64,000 nt of DNA from contig NC_134677.1 of assembly GCF_024713945.1 (NCBI RefSeq), forward strand, positions 4,405,001 through 4,469,000, in the 5' to 3' direction. The DNA is from Dermatophagoides farinae (taxonomy: Eukaryota > Arthropoda > Arachnida > Sarcoptiformes > Pyroglyphidae). Below the pieces are notes generated by a model. It made no database searches. It saw only the letters and a program-made list of their open reading frames with translations, and was not told where the DNA came from. Position numbers and translations under genes: made by a program. Shown here in pieces: positions 27,456-39,600 of this stretch; position 1 is the stretch's first letter, and each line of letters starts with the position of its first letter.

Positions 27456-29032
27456 ATTGTGATCATTATTTGTAGCAGAAGATGATGATTCTCTATTTAT
27501 TTTTTTGTTTTCTATGATTGATAATGTGGATAAAAATATTTTTTATTTAAATTTTGATGAAAAACTAATGATACAGGTTATGACGGCGAACTTGTTTCGC
27601 AAATTAAACGAATATAAAAAATAAGAAGAAAAACAGTGTTTAGAATGTGAATGTCGATAAATAACAAAATTTGCAACTAGCCAAAAATATTGCTCAGAAA
27701 AAATAAACGAATAAACAAATAGATCGATGACTGTCATAATAGTCATCAATTTATTTGTGGAAAAAAAATTAGATCAACAAATCAGAAATGTACAAACGCA
27801 AACACAAATATATAGATAGAAATCAATGAAGAATAAAAAAAATGACCCGATTATTATATGGATTTCATTTCTCATAAACAAATCACAAAAATATTGTCAT
27901 AAGAATCATTATGATGAATCATATCGTATTTACAATGTGTACAGAAGTATCATTTATATTCAAACACTATTCTGGTGATTTTTTTTTATATCTATCGATA
28001 AAGATGATTTGATTTGATTAATGATGTAACATATACATACAAATAGATGTGTATTTTTTTTATTCATCAATATTCTTATCAGCCATTTTCAATGTGATGA
28101 TCAATTCTCATTTTATTATTTCCTATGTATTGAATAATGGTTCATAGTATCGGTTTATACCAAATTCTATTTATTTTATGGCTATAAATTGTTTTTAGTC
28201 AACATATTGATAAGAATTTTGGTCATGAAAACATTCAATTTGCTAATTATTCATTCATTTATTCTGATACACAGTTGATTAATATTATTTATGAGCATAG
28301 TTTTTTTTAAATTGTTTATTGATGATCAGGCAAAGTTCAAAAAGTTTCATTGGTGGTTTATTCATTTATAAAATTATATTTTATTTTGTGTTTTAGTTGT
28401 AATGGATAGATTTGTTGGAATTTATATGATCAGATTATCATTAAAAAACTTATAAATGAAAAATTCTTTCATTACTCAATTTTTTAATGTATTATTTGCT
28501 TGTGAAAAAATTATGACAGTGAAGCCAACTTTTTTTCTATCGCCTTTGGGCTGTTGATGTCTTTGTTGTGGAATTGTATCTGTTTCATCATCTAAGTACA
28601 GATCTGTTCTTTGTATTTTTCTTTTTCTTGCCAGAATTAATCAGTTCTAATTTTCTCTTTCAAATTGTTACAAATACAGCATCATCATTACAATAATCAA
28701 TTACATAAAAATTTGTTTAAAAATAACCGATCATAACTTTGATTTTAATCTAAATTATGCAATGTCCATTTCATCATATAAAATTATTTTGATTCCATTG
28801 CATTCTATATGTAAATCTATCTCAGAATTGGTCTTTCCTTTTATAATTGAATATATCTTATTCATAACTATAATAGAAAAGTTAAACTTAATAATGATGA
28901 TGATGATGATAATCATAAAGTTTGTGTTCTCATCTTCTTTTTCTTGGTCGTATTCTATTCATAATAAGATGCATCAAAAATATGTTACTATGTACAAAGC
29001 TTATCATAGAAAAAAATGTATGGGAAAAAAAT

Positions 29033-29290
29033 CAGTGGTCGACAACCCCCGGCAAGCGTGTCAACTTTTTCAACGAGTGCCAATGTAATGCAATGGTGTT
29101 TGGCACGCAACTAGCAAATGTTTCTCGACTCCTAGGATTACCATACGTCCGGAATTTCAGCAATCAGCTTGTACTGATTGTCTATGGTGACCATATGATT
29201 GAGAAACACTGAGAAAAATGAATTGTCCGGCTTTTTTTGGAAAAATATGGTAGCCCTACCGACTCCTGGACTAAATGGTAAAAAAATGTT
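29033..29290. mobile_element. hAT-like DNA transposon remnant, interrupted by a second element
   Basis: The segment begins CAGTGGTCGACAACCCCCGG, the kind of terminus seen at hAT-superfamily elements (CAGNGGTC...), followed by sequence rich in AGTGCCAA/TTTGGCACGC motifs. It is noticeably richer in G and C than its surroundings. The right end is not clear, so the 3' border given is approximate. No transposase frame is present; this would be a non-autonomous, decayed copy. Superfamily assignment is from the terminus only. Confidence 0.4.
29133..29258. mobile_element. Small inverted-repeat element (MITE) inserted in the hAT-like remnant
   Basis: The ends TAGGATTACCATA and TATGGTAGCCCTA are inverted repeats with two mismatches, and both carry a nearby TCCGG/CCGGA block. 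The element is flanked by the direct repeat CGACTCCT (29126-29133 and 29260-29267), which overlaps the border by one base and fits an 8-bp hAT-type target duplication. Length is about 126 bp with no coding capacity. Confidence 0.55.
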
Positions 29291-32200
29291 GGTTAGGTTG
29301 TTTAAAACGCTTGACATACACTTGTCTGTTGTTTATTTCCGCAGTGTCTATTACTGACTTCTAATGCCTTAGTTTTTGTTATAACATACAAATATGTAAT
29401 AAATGTTCGGGTTGTTTCAGAGAATCTTTTCTTCAATTTCCTAAAAAGTGATCAATCATAAATTGGCTATATTTTTATACAGAAAAAATAGAATAAATAT
29501 CAGTAAACAAACAAATTGAGTAATCCTTTCTTAGAAAACCACAATTCACTAAATATAACACAAAAAAAACTTGATTACAAACAAACCAGCCAAGCACATA
29601 AAGCTATTTTTAGGATTAAACTTATAGTTAGTAAATTAAAAATCTGAAGATAGTAATATTAGTAGATTCAAAATTCGTTCATTATTATCGGACATAGAAT
29701 TGATTAAATCTTTTTTCTAAACTAGAGTGAAAAAGTCATCTTTGTATATGTTTGTCGATATGAAATTACATTTTTCATCATTTTTAGTTTATTATTGGCA
29801 TCAGTGTTATGTGATTGCATTTAGTTTCAATGAACATCTTTGTTGATCACAATCTCATGTGTTAATAATGTTTCTCTCTCTCTCTCTCTACTGTGTGTCT
29901 CTTAATTTTTGTTGACTGGTTATACCAGTGTCAATTCTCTATTAATATATTCTAGTAGACGTTGTATTGAAAACGAAGAATTGGCGTATATGAAAGACGA
30001 CTTTTTAGAGACAAATGAAAAAAAACGCAGAACACAAAGAGAAAACAAAACGGAAACAAAAGTTTTATCAATCGAAAAACAGATACGAATTTTATTACAA
30101 AAAAATGGACCATATAAAAAAATACATAATATAGCTATATCGAGTAATCTAACTTTTTTTACCACGTTTTTACATTGACTCAAAAAAAAAAAATATTTTT
30201 ACCCAAAAAGTATTTTTAGATATTTCGGTAATCTAATGCAATAAATCCTTTACTCTGGAAATTGTGATACGAATTTTTAAACATTTGTTTGTTGATGTGA
30301 TTTTTTATGCTTTCTTCGAAACAATTAAAAATAAAAAGTTTTTTTGTATATAATGAAATGAAATTTTTTTTTTACCGATTTCTCGGCCAATACCATCAAG
30401 GACAATAATTATGCATTTCTGTATAACAAGTTTTTTTTGGATTTTGACGTCATCAAAACGAAAATGGATTATAAATGAATAAAAATATAAACAAAGTGGA
30501 CAAGATAATTGAGGTAATCTTTACAATTTTATCTTGTTTATTCATCAAACTCGTTATCGTTTTTTTTTGTTTGTTTGTTTGTTATTCAGTTGTTTTCCTT
30601 GGTAATTTGGTTTAATACTTATTTTTTGTTTGTCATACTATATTCTATCACAAAACTTATTATTGGAATTTGTAACAATATTCTGTATTTTCAGTGAACA
30701 AATTCATTTTCCCTGTTTTATTCACTGTCACTGTTTAGGATTTTTTTCTTGTTTATTTTCTGGCCATAATATAATAGAATAATTGAAAATTGGCCAACAA
30801 ACAAATGATGGTCATGTATATTAATGCTTCTATCTTCATATCATTCACAGTATATCAAAAAAAAACCTATTTTCTAATTATGATTATTGGTTTATCCATA
30901 ACCACAAAACTACCATGTACAGTACATAAAACACATTCTATATTATTATATACAATGTGTGCGTATATAAAATGAATGCTTGAATGAATTTTACTACAAT
31001 AATCCCGATTGGATTAACAGCAAAGAAACCTGACAAGGAAATTGGATATTGCAAGATATTATTATAATCATATTTATATGAAAAAAATTAATTATTCTAT
31101 TCGAAATAATATTCTTGCTTAATATAAATATATGTGCTCTAATGCAAAAGGCCAAATGACTATTTGTTGATAAAACCGTATATGAATTGATACAAATTCT
31201 ATGAATAAGATAACTTTTCAATAAATTCCGATTATTGAAATCATTTGAAATAAATAATCCACATTAGACTTATTTAGTAGAATTTAAAAGAATTTTTTTA
31301 TCGTGAAAAATTACATCAACACGTGTGAGTTAAAAAATGATGACAATTTAAAAAATAACAACAGTCAAGCATACACACATACACTATAAACGCTATCTAC
31401 ACTAATGATTTTTCTCATTTGAAGTGCTAGTGGCTATTTATCATGTTTTACTGAAAGAATGAAACTCATTTCATTCAACATTCTATATTATTTTTTTGGT
31501 TATTTCATACATTTATGAAGGTGTATGTTTTTGAGAAAAAAAAAATTTCCACATTTATGACGGAAGCAAAACCATAAAATATATTGATAATAATATGAGT
31601 GTTTTTGTCTGTTTTTTTTTATTTTCTATTGATTCGACCATACATATGCATACATGGTACATGTATCAAACCTACATATTTGTTGGTACAATCACAATGA
31701 CGATAACAGTATGAAGGAATGTCCTGAATGAAAACGTTTCGCTTTGTTTTTAGATATGATTTTTCATTTGATCGTCTTCATTTCCGTTCACATTGACAAT
31801 GATGATAGTTCTTCGTATGAAGTTGATTATATCGATATTACAATCAATTTTTTACGTTTAATATATACTGCCGGCAATTTTCAACACATACAAAAATGAC
31901 TTAATGCTAAATGTCAGCAATTGTTTTAAAGTTAAGATATTTTATGTTTTGTTGATTAATCTATATTGACTGTGGGCTTCGCATATAGATATCGAAACAA
32001 AATCAAGTGTTAATGTAGCATCAATATTTTGGATTCAACCAATCAATGTACGCACATTCATTTTTGAATCAGATATCACCACAAAAATACAGGCTATAGT
32101 TTTAGCAGTCGAACAAAAATTGGCGCCGTTTTTCAATGTGGTTGCGCTTGCTCACATGATTTGGGACACAAATTAAACCAGATTTTATCAAGGATATGGT

Positions 32201-32841
32201 AGAATTTTGGTTTTTGCGTGTGTGTTAAATTCCATCAGTGATGGAATGAAAATGATTCTTTTCATTCATTCGTTTGTTGGACGTCGTCGTACACTGATCA
32301 TTGTTATAAGTGAGTTTCTCTTCACTCATTATATTCTGAAGGAGAACTTTTTTTCACATTAGTATTTTGACAAAAAAAAATTTGACTCCAACCTATTATG
32401 AACTTCAATGTAGAATTTGAATAGAACACAATATAAAAAATTTTCCATTGAACAACATTGTCAACACAAATCCTTGAAACTTAAAACCTGATAACCGAAT
32501 ATCCATATCGTGTTTGTGATTTTTTTCACTATATATATTGTTTGTGTGTGTGTGATCAATTTTTAGATTAGATTCACGTACGACTACTATGACAACAACA
32601 AAACATTCGTTCAAGCAATAATCAATTTTATTAAATCTGAATTCTTTTTTCTTGAAATTTCTTGAATTTTGTTTGTGTGTGTGTTTGTATGTGCATGTAT
32701 TTCTAAATTCATACACTGTATATTTGTTGACATAAAAAATACGTGTTTGTTGTATCGTGTCATTCAATAATTTTATTCTACGTTTTTTTTAAAAAATCCC
32801 AAAATCAATTTGATTCACATGAATAAGCCAAAATCAATCTG

Positions 32842-32864
32842 ATCATCATCATCATCATCATCAT
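32842..32864. repeat. ATC trinucleotide repeat
   Basis: A perfect ATC run in the divergent region upstream of the receptor gene. Confidence 0.8.
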
Positions 32865-33274
32865 TATTTGTGTATAAAATAAGCATTCAATAATAATTCG
32901 ATTCTTCAATTGATTATTTCACATTATCATGATGAATGATCAATCATCGAGATTATCATAATGATGATGATGATCATAATGAAGACAATTGCAATAGTCA
33001 ATAATCAATTTGATTGAATGAAGTGAATATTTATTTTTATTTGCTCTTGTTTTTTCTTACATCCGTTTGTGTGTTCAAACCATAGTAGAATTTGGTATAC
33101 TTTTCTCATTTCATTCAAATATAATATTCTTCTGTTCTTTTTTTCGTTCATACAAAATGACCGACCACTCATTTATTGATTTTAATATAGAATTGAATGA
33201 GAAAAAAAATCATCAATACACCATCATTAGTTTTGTTGGTTGTTTTTTTTTCTTGAATAAATGAATATTCTTTA

Positions 33275-33301
33275 CAACCACAGTTGCTAATGCTGTGGTT
33301 G
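33275..33301. other. Perfect hairpin upstream of the receptor gene
   Basis: CAACCACAG (33275-33283) and CTGTGGTTG (33293-33301) form a perfect 9-bp stem with the 9-base loop TTGCTAATG. It lies 300 bases before the receptor start codon, possibly in its 5' leader or promoter. It also contains AACCACA/TGTGGTT, the core bound by Runt-family factors, twice in opposite orientation. Function is inferred only from sequence and position. Confidence 0.35.
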
Positions 33302-33600
33302 AATAACGACAACATGATAATATATGATGATCAATATTTTGACCATCATTAAAAAACCATTGATAAACGAAGATATATCAAAATGGTATGAATATATTTG
33401 CTACAACAACAAACGATTTGAATGAATATGATTATATAATAATGGCTCATTTTTTTACATAATCATCTTCATCATATTTATCATTGTTAAACATAGTGAA
33501 TCATAATTTTATCATTTTTAAAATTCGGGACATACTTAGCTAGAATTGTACAATTTATAATCCATGTTAAAAGAACTGTGGACCAATTCAAAATATTGAA

Positions 33601-36600
33601 ATGCAATCAAATTTGTTGGGTGCTCAAAAATGTCAACATCGATTGACATTTTCAAATAAATCATCATCATCATCAATGTATGGTCATGTAATTTTATCCG
33701 ATTTTGATGATGCAAACACTGATAGTGGTGATCATGATTTATATGAAAAAAATTCTATTACTTCGGACGATAATATTAGTGATTATAAAAAACGAAAACG
33801 AAGAAGAAAAAAATTAACAAATAAGGAATATTTTAATAATAAAAAATTAATAATTAAATCCAATGACTATCAACATAGTCATTCCGGTCATCTTAATAAT
33901 CAGGATAAAATAAGTGAGATGCAAAACTTGGAAAAAAATTACTCAACAAATGTTAAATTGCCAGAATTTTTGCGACAAACAAATGACGTAAAACTTAATC
34001 AAAATAATAATAGTGACGATGATGTTTTTTTATTCAAATATTTCATGAATCATTTTATGCGATTCATCATTACCATTGTTGCCATTTTTTGTTCTACTGT
34101 AAATAATTTAAAATGGAGAACTATAGTTCTGTTTGTCAAATGCATACAACATACAATAAAATATCAAAGTTTTCAAAAATTTTGTTGGACATGGCATCGT
34201 TTCTCGCCAACATTCAATGGTCAAAAAATAAAAAATTTTACCATAAACAAGATGAATAACATGATTATATTATTGAATCGTCACGTATTCAGATGGAAAA
34301 AGTGCTTTCTGACTTTCACGCCTCCTTTCATCATTAGTGACCATCATTGTCGAAAAAATTTTGCTGCCATTTTAAATTTTCGTATTTTGTTTACATTTTT
34401 GGTTATCATTCTTTGTTTATTACCGCCATTGCCGTTTAAAACAACCAGAATGACGACAAAGACAACAATGATGATGACGATTCTGGTACATACATATAAC
34501 TATGGAATTTCATCAGTTTTTACAGAAAAAATAAATTATCAAAAGCCATCAGAAGCTGTTACTGAAATCATTTCCATGACAACATTCAATTATGATGATG
34601 TTAATTTCGATGAAAGTGATAATTTTGTCAGTAAACACAATAATGATCGTCATCATCAATCATCATCGCTTAAGTCGATTACCATCGGTCCGTCATTTAT
34701 TTATGATGATTATCATCATGATTACCATCATCAACAACGGCTTCTACATCATTCCAAATTAACTAAACAACGACAACAACAGCCAAATTTTATCGACACG
34801 ACAATAACCAAATTAATCAATAATGATAACGATCCTAATGATGATCAAAATGATATTGATAATCATTTTTTTTGGAATAAGATTGATCAAAATCCAATCA
34901 AACGTTCACAAATTCATGATAATCATCCACATCATAATTATCATAAAATTAAAAAACATCAGACACTTTTCAACATGACCACAATGATTAATACTGAGAA
35001 TGAGGATAAAAAATTTCTCGAAACAATAAAAAATTTCGGCCTAATCAATAATAATGAACCAATACCAAGTCCAATTCCATTCAGTAATGTGTTGGTCAGT
35101 ATAAATTCACGTGATCAATTTAGCGGAAATTCAATTGATAGTTCAGAAGTTGATTTTAAACAAAATTTTCCTATATTATCATCATCATCATCATCATCAT
35201 CATTGTTTGAATCATTTCAAAGTAATGAAGATGATGAATCAGTAACAAAACAATGGAAAAAACATAGTAATTTATTTGCTGCTGATGGCAGTAATATATC
35301 CGGTGAGAGCAGCAGTAGTAGTAGTAGTGAAGAGATTGAATTTCAACATTCATTAGTGGCAAAAGATCATTTGTTCGATATTATCAACAATAAAGAAATT
35401 GATCTACCAAATCAGAATTCAAAATCTCATTTCTATGTTAATGATAGTGATGAATGGAATATTCATCATTTTATAAAAAATGAAGATAATCATTATTATA
35501 ATGATGCATCATTGATGAAAAGTAATCGTCCACCACGTTATGTATTATCAGGTCATCATCCAAATATAAATATAACATGGCCAGTGAAAAAAGTTGCCGA
35601 AGTTCATGGCAATATAACATTAGGTGGCCTGATGATGGTACATGAACGTGAAGATCAAAAAATTTGTGGACCAATCATGCCACAAGGTGGTATACAAGCA
35701 TTAGAAGCTATGTTACATACAATTGATTATGTCAATTCCCAATCAAATATTCTACCTGGTATTACATTGGGTGCCTACATACTTGATGATTGCGACAAAG
35801 ATACCTATGGTCTTGAACAATCCATCGATTTTATTAAAGGTAAGTAGTACTATCCTCTTTTTGCATCAATATACTGAATTTTAATCATTATAACATCATG
35901 AAACACATCCATAATTTTCATATTTTTCTACAAAAGCAGAGTGTTTATCATAAAAACATTCATTCTTGTTGTTTTGCTACCAAAAAAGAATATGTAATTT
36001 TTTCTTTCACGAAAAATGATTAAACATGTGAAAAATGATTTTTTCTTTGTAGATTTGTGCTAAAAAAAACCTTTTTACAAGTTCTATACATCAAAACAAA
36101 GACAAGACAGACTATTCGTTTTATATTAACTTATGTATTTGCTCCACATGATTTGATATATGACGTTCATTCTTATACTATCATTGGAATTGTTCAATTC
36201 CATTACATGCATTGTTCATTGATGATGATTTTGGACATTATTTACTTATGTATAGCCAAACAAGGGTGACAAATAAAGAGAAGCAGCAATTTACTTTTAA
36301 CATATTAAAAAAAAATTTATAAATATTATACTCGGATATTTTTCTCTTGGTTGCTGAGCATTGATCAAATACCAAGAAGAATAAAAATAAAGTGACATGA
36401 AGTATGAGAGAATAGAGAAAAAAATATCAATTCATCTATATCAAATAAATATTTTGTCAGTTGATAAATACCGTTTTTTTTCATTCAATTTCCACCATTT
36501 ACAAAAACGATGTTCAGAGTTTCGGATCCATCAATATTATTGGGGTAATTTGATCAACAGAAACGAAAATCACGAAAACTTATACATACACATACACACA

Positions 36601-39600
36601 CACATATACTGATGTATACATGAAAACAAATGTGAAAAATGTGTTCTTCCATTCTATTTGATTTCTGTATAACATTGATTGTGAGTAATTGATCATTTTT
36701 GGTCCTATTCTCTTTTTATTTTTGCCCGTTTAAACAATATTGATGATCATTTGTTAAAATGTGTTTTGTGTAATTCTCAACATATATGTTGCGATGTACA
36801 TACGAAACTAATAACAACCATGACAAAATAAAAAGCCTAAGCAAATCTTTAGTTGTATGATCAACACATACACATTGAAAGCTGGCCACATTGACCACAA
36901 AGTTTCATTAGATCTGATCAATTATCCTCATCATCATCATCATCAGAATCTGTGGTAATGATAGTATTGGTAATTAAAGAATTCCATTTACTATATATAG
37001 ATGAAACAAAACAAAGACAAAAGAAAAACGTCAAACGTCAACATGAAACATACGTTTTGTCCATTTTTTCTTAATTCCATTATCTAATTTTTTTTCTGCT
37101 AAGAACATAAAGATTTCTATCTTTAATTTGAGAGATTCGTCATGTTCACCATCAGGATATTGTTCATAATCATTATCTGATTGTATGCGTGTCTCCATGA
37201 GTTTATGTACAAACGTAAAAGTAGAAAAAAGTATTTTTTATTTTGAAAATGGATTCATACTTGAACAAACATCAACTGCCATCTTGTTGACCCATTGGGA
37301 TTCGAGTTTTTCTTTCTTTTCAGAATTTTTTTTCTATGAAACAATCCCAAAAACAGTTTGATTCTATTTCAACCATCTGCCTACTCTTTTAAGGTCTGAT
37401 GGCCGGTCATCAGAATAATTTAATGTTCTAAAGCTTTTCAATTTTTCAGTTTTTTTTTCTACTTTAAATAAACATCATTCAGTTGTCTACTTTTTATCTT
37501 CTTCGTCCTCATCAAATTGGCCATGTCTAGCTAGAATATATTCATTTGGGGATCAGGTTTTTCACTACCTCTACTCAATGGACATATTTAAATGGATATG
37601 GAATTTATTTAAACTTGCAAAAAAAAATTCACTGAGAATTCATAATGATTCTAGTCATGATGATAGTAGTAATAATAGTACTATTTAGGCCACAAAAAAG
37701 TCCATTAAAATAACTTTTCAATTTCAATATATTTTAATTAATATAATTCAAACATTTTGCATGCTTTTAAATATGATAAATTGACAGTAATTGAATTCCT
37801 GTTATGCTACTAATGCTGCCACCTTGTATTGATTGCATGCATAATGACAATTTAAAACATTGATATATTTTCATTTAGCTCACAATAAACGATTAGAAAA
37901 AGGTGATTATTTTGCTTTTTGGTTGCTAAAAATGTAATGAAAAAAAAATATTCGAAAATTGTTCACAAATACTGATAACTGCTAATCGTAATATCTTATC
38001 TTATATTTTAATTATAATTGTAATCATCATAAATTATAAGATAACTTATTACGGTTGGCGGTTATTTTGTTGCTGCTGCTGCTGCCACTACCATTACTAC
38101 TGATTATGATAATGACAAAACATTTTTATTTTTTTTTTATTTATAATAAATGCATCTTGATTACAATGCTGACCATTTGCCATTTGTTTTATTCTTTTTT
38201 TTCACCTTAGTCTATTCATGTGTTTATACGATGAAGCACGTATGAATTAGTGATGCTTTTTGATGATCTTATGTCCATTGAAATTAAATTCAGAGCTTAT
38301 CGAGTTCAAAGAATTTCAAGAATTAATAAGAAACACAACCTCAAAAACTGATGAACGAATTCATTATTATTGAATACATTGTTTTTCCTTGGTTTTAATC
38401 ATTGTGTTTTTTTTCATTTTTTTCTCGTTTCATTCAACGCAAATTAATTCACGTTCCTCTCTCCCTCTTTTCGTATCTTGTTTGATTATATTATATAATC
38501 AAATTAACACTACCAATAACATCAAACAACCGCACATAAGATGATCAAACAAATTCATGATATTAGCATATTTTCTCCGAATATATAAGTAGAATTATCG
38601 ATGAGAATTATTATGCTGGAAGAAAATTGAAAAAAATAAAGCAACTTTCAGCAATAACAATTGAGAATTTTAGCAACGATAAATTTGAGAGAGATAGAAA
38701 AATTTGCTGACTACGATAGTATTGTATTGATGATTTTGTTTAGAAAACCAATGATCCAATTTCGGCCAACGGAATTTTTCGGTTTTTTCTTCTTTTTATG
38801 TTTGTTGAATTTGTTCATTCATGGAAGTAGTAAAAATAGAAATAATTCAACATCGAAAGAATCTTACAACAACATCACCATTATCATAGTAATGGTACAT
38901 AATTAAATCGTTTTTGTATTGTGTCTATGAGAAACATTGTTTTTTTTTATTATTCACACACATACACACACCCATAAATTCAAAGTAGAATAAATTAATC
39001 AATATATAATCGATGAATGCCTTAATTATTGAATATTATTCGACTGTTTAATTCTTGTTATTTTTTGCATTTCGATTTGCAGATTGGTAATAATTAAATT
39101 ATTCTTGCACTTGCTTTATTTACATTCATGAGTCATTATCATCTATTTATTGAAATAATTGTTCTTGTTTCTTTCATTCAAAAGCTTGATAAATTAATCA
39201 ATTTTAGATAAAAGCAAATTGTTGACTTTATTTATATAGCATGATTATTATCATTACGATGAAGATGATGATGATGATGTTGATGATGATAATATTGATT
39301 AAAAAAAATGATAAAACCAAGGCAAACAATTTACTAGCAAATTAGATAGACAGTTATTAAACATGAACTTACCCATTCCCACCAAAATTAATTCCAACAA
39401 TGAATCAATTTGAATATCGTCAGATATTAATAAATATTCATAAATTATTATTTCTATATATTTTATATGGAAAAACACTTCCACTTGAATCGTCACCATA
39501 CAGGCTTCAACAGTAAAAATTTTATGATTATATAACTATTATTATCTTATTATGAGATGATAATGACATTCTTGTCTTTTATTTACATTATCATGAATTT

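Larger units (their letters stand above)
27456..33600. other. Divergent intergenic region between the exchanger and the glutamate-receptor-like gene
   Basis: About 6.1 kb between two oppositely oriented start codons, so promoters for both genes and any non-coding 5' exons should lie here. It is AT-rich, apart from a GC-richer transposon remnant at 29033-29290. It also holds an ATC microsatellite at 32842-32864 and a 9-bp stem hairpin at 33275-33301. Several open frames of 60-120 codons are low-complexity and unsupported. Confidence 0.55.

Noticed and set aside
28762-29212. Two open frames of about 100 codons upstream of the receptor
   Set aside because: They run through the hAT-like remnant and the inner MITE and have no protein signature.
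29033-29240. GC-richer island considered as a CpG-type promoter
   Set aside because: Its ends and flanking repeats fit transposon remnants better, and it is more than 4 kb from the receptor start codon.
29909-30183. Overlapping open frames of nearly 90 codons on both strands
   Set aside because: Low-complexity Lys/Glu/Arg or Phe/Leu-rich products with no splice-compatible neighbours or domains; the two-strand openness comes from base composition.
32405-32767. 120-codon minus-strand frame between exchanger and receptor
   Set aside because: Built largely from CA/TG repeats (THTHK-type runs); no domain and no linked exons.
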